Part shown: piece after piece, positions 5,910 to 6,008 of the stretch
Layout of the letters: the number at the start of each line of letters is the position of its first letter
How positions within the stretch are numbered: position 1 is the first letter of the stretch
DNA from: Myxococcota bacterium
GTDB taxonomy: Bacteria > Myxococcota_A > UBA9160 > PR03
Length of the DNA stretch: 6,008 nt
Assembly (NCBI GenBank): GCA_030066475.1
Contig: JASJBO010000416.1
Location: forward strand, 1-6,008
Reading direction: 5' to 3'
The notes under the pieces: model-generated
Databases searched by the model: none
Told to the model about the DNA's origin: nothing
Seen by the model: the letters and a program-made list of their open reading frames with translations, nothing else
Program-made: the position numbers and the translations under genes

Positions 5910-5938
5910 GATGTTGACCGCGGGTCAGCGTTTGTCAA
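5910..5938 (-). promoter_or_regulatory. Candidate promoter of the operon (TTGACA -35)
   Basis: On the minus strand TTGACA (5933-5938) matches the sigma-70 -35 consensus exactly. At 17 bases spacing the -10 position reads AACATC (5910-5915), a poor match, so only half of the promoter is convincing. A start of transcription near 5902 would place the 27-bp palindrome just downstream of it, where a bound repressor would block polymerase. The -35 lies within a dyad, GTTGAC (5913-5918) and GTCAAC (5934-5939), which could be a second regulator site. Confidence 0.3.
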
Positions 5939-5991
5939 CGCCTCTGGAGACGGTATTTCGATTCCGTCGGGGAGGCAGAGCGCGTGGGTGC

Positions 5992-6008
5992 CGGGGGCAA
6001 TGCCCCCG
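5992..6008. repeat. GC-rich 17-bp perfect palindrome at window edge
   Basis: Arms CGGGGGCA (5992-5999) and TGCCCCCG (6001-6008) are exact inverted repeats around a single A at 6000. The symmetry might continue past the window end. It could be the stem of a terminator for a gene to the right or a regulator site; no T-run is visible on the window side, so the role is open. Confidence 0.5.

Noticed and set aside
5949..5968. Short inverted repeat GACGG/CCGTC with a 10-base loop
   Set aside because: Only 5-bp arms; this is easily found by chance in GC-rich DNA.

Overview
This window is about 70% GC or higher by eye and is packed with genes that all run on the minus strand (right to left). The codon style (Arg/Ala/Gly-rich, many GTG starts) and gene content fit a high-GC, Gram-negative-like bacterium. 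A deltaproteobacterial or myxobacterial type lineage is my guess, but there is no rRNA or tRNA here to confirm it. I see no mobile element, CRISPR array or RNA gene.

Layout in transcription order, from the right end. A roughly 160-base control region (5849-6008) holds a near-perfect 27-bp palindrome, a TTGACA-type -35 candidate inside a second dyad, and a GC-rich 17-bp palindrome at the window edge. Eight genes follow: an enoyl-ACP-reductase-like SDR (4907-5848), a FabH-type KAS III (3915-4910), a FabZ-like hotdog dehydratase (3442-3918), a FabF-type KAS II (2165-3445), an acyl carrier protein (1899-2147), a PlsC-type acyltransferase (1160-1885), a 4'-phosphopantetheinyl transferase (583-1170), and the N-terminal third or so of a biotin carboxylase that runs off the left edge (1-590).

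The genes are joined by overlaps or gaps of 17 bases or less, so one operon is very likely. The first three junctions are each a 4-base GTGA stop/start overlap. The ACP stands out with its own strong Shine-Dalgarno and ATG, as expected for a carrier needed in excess.

Together they read as a self-contained type II acyl-chain synthesis island. The carboxylase would supply malonyl-CoA (or a related extender), KAS III primes, KAS II extends, the dehydratase and reductase process the beta carbon, the transferase activates the carrier, and the acyltransferase may pass the finished chain to a lipid. No ketoreductase, malonyl-CoA:ACP transacylase or thioesterase lies in the window, so these must be borrowed from primary fatty acid synthesis or lie beyond the edges. 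Several parts depart from housekeeping versions (ACP with NSA instead of DSL, KAS II with HLTGT instead of HGTxT, a reductase with a long insertion, a transferase with unusual motif order). This suggests a specialised lipid or secondary acyl pathway rather than the organism's main fatty acid synthase. The product cannot be read from the sequence.
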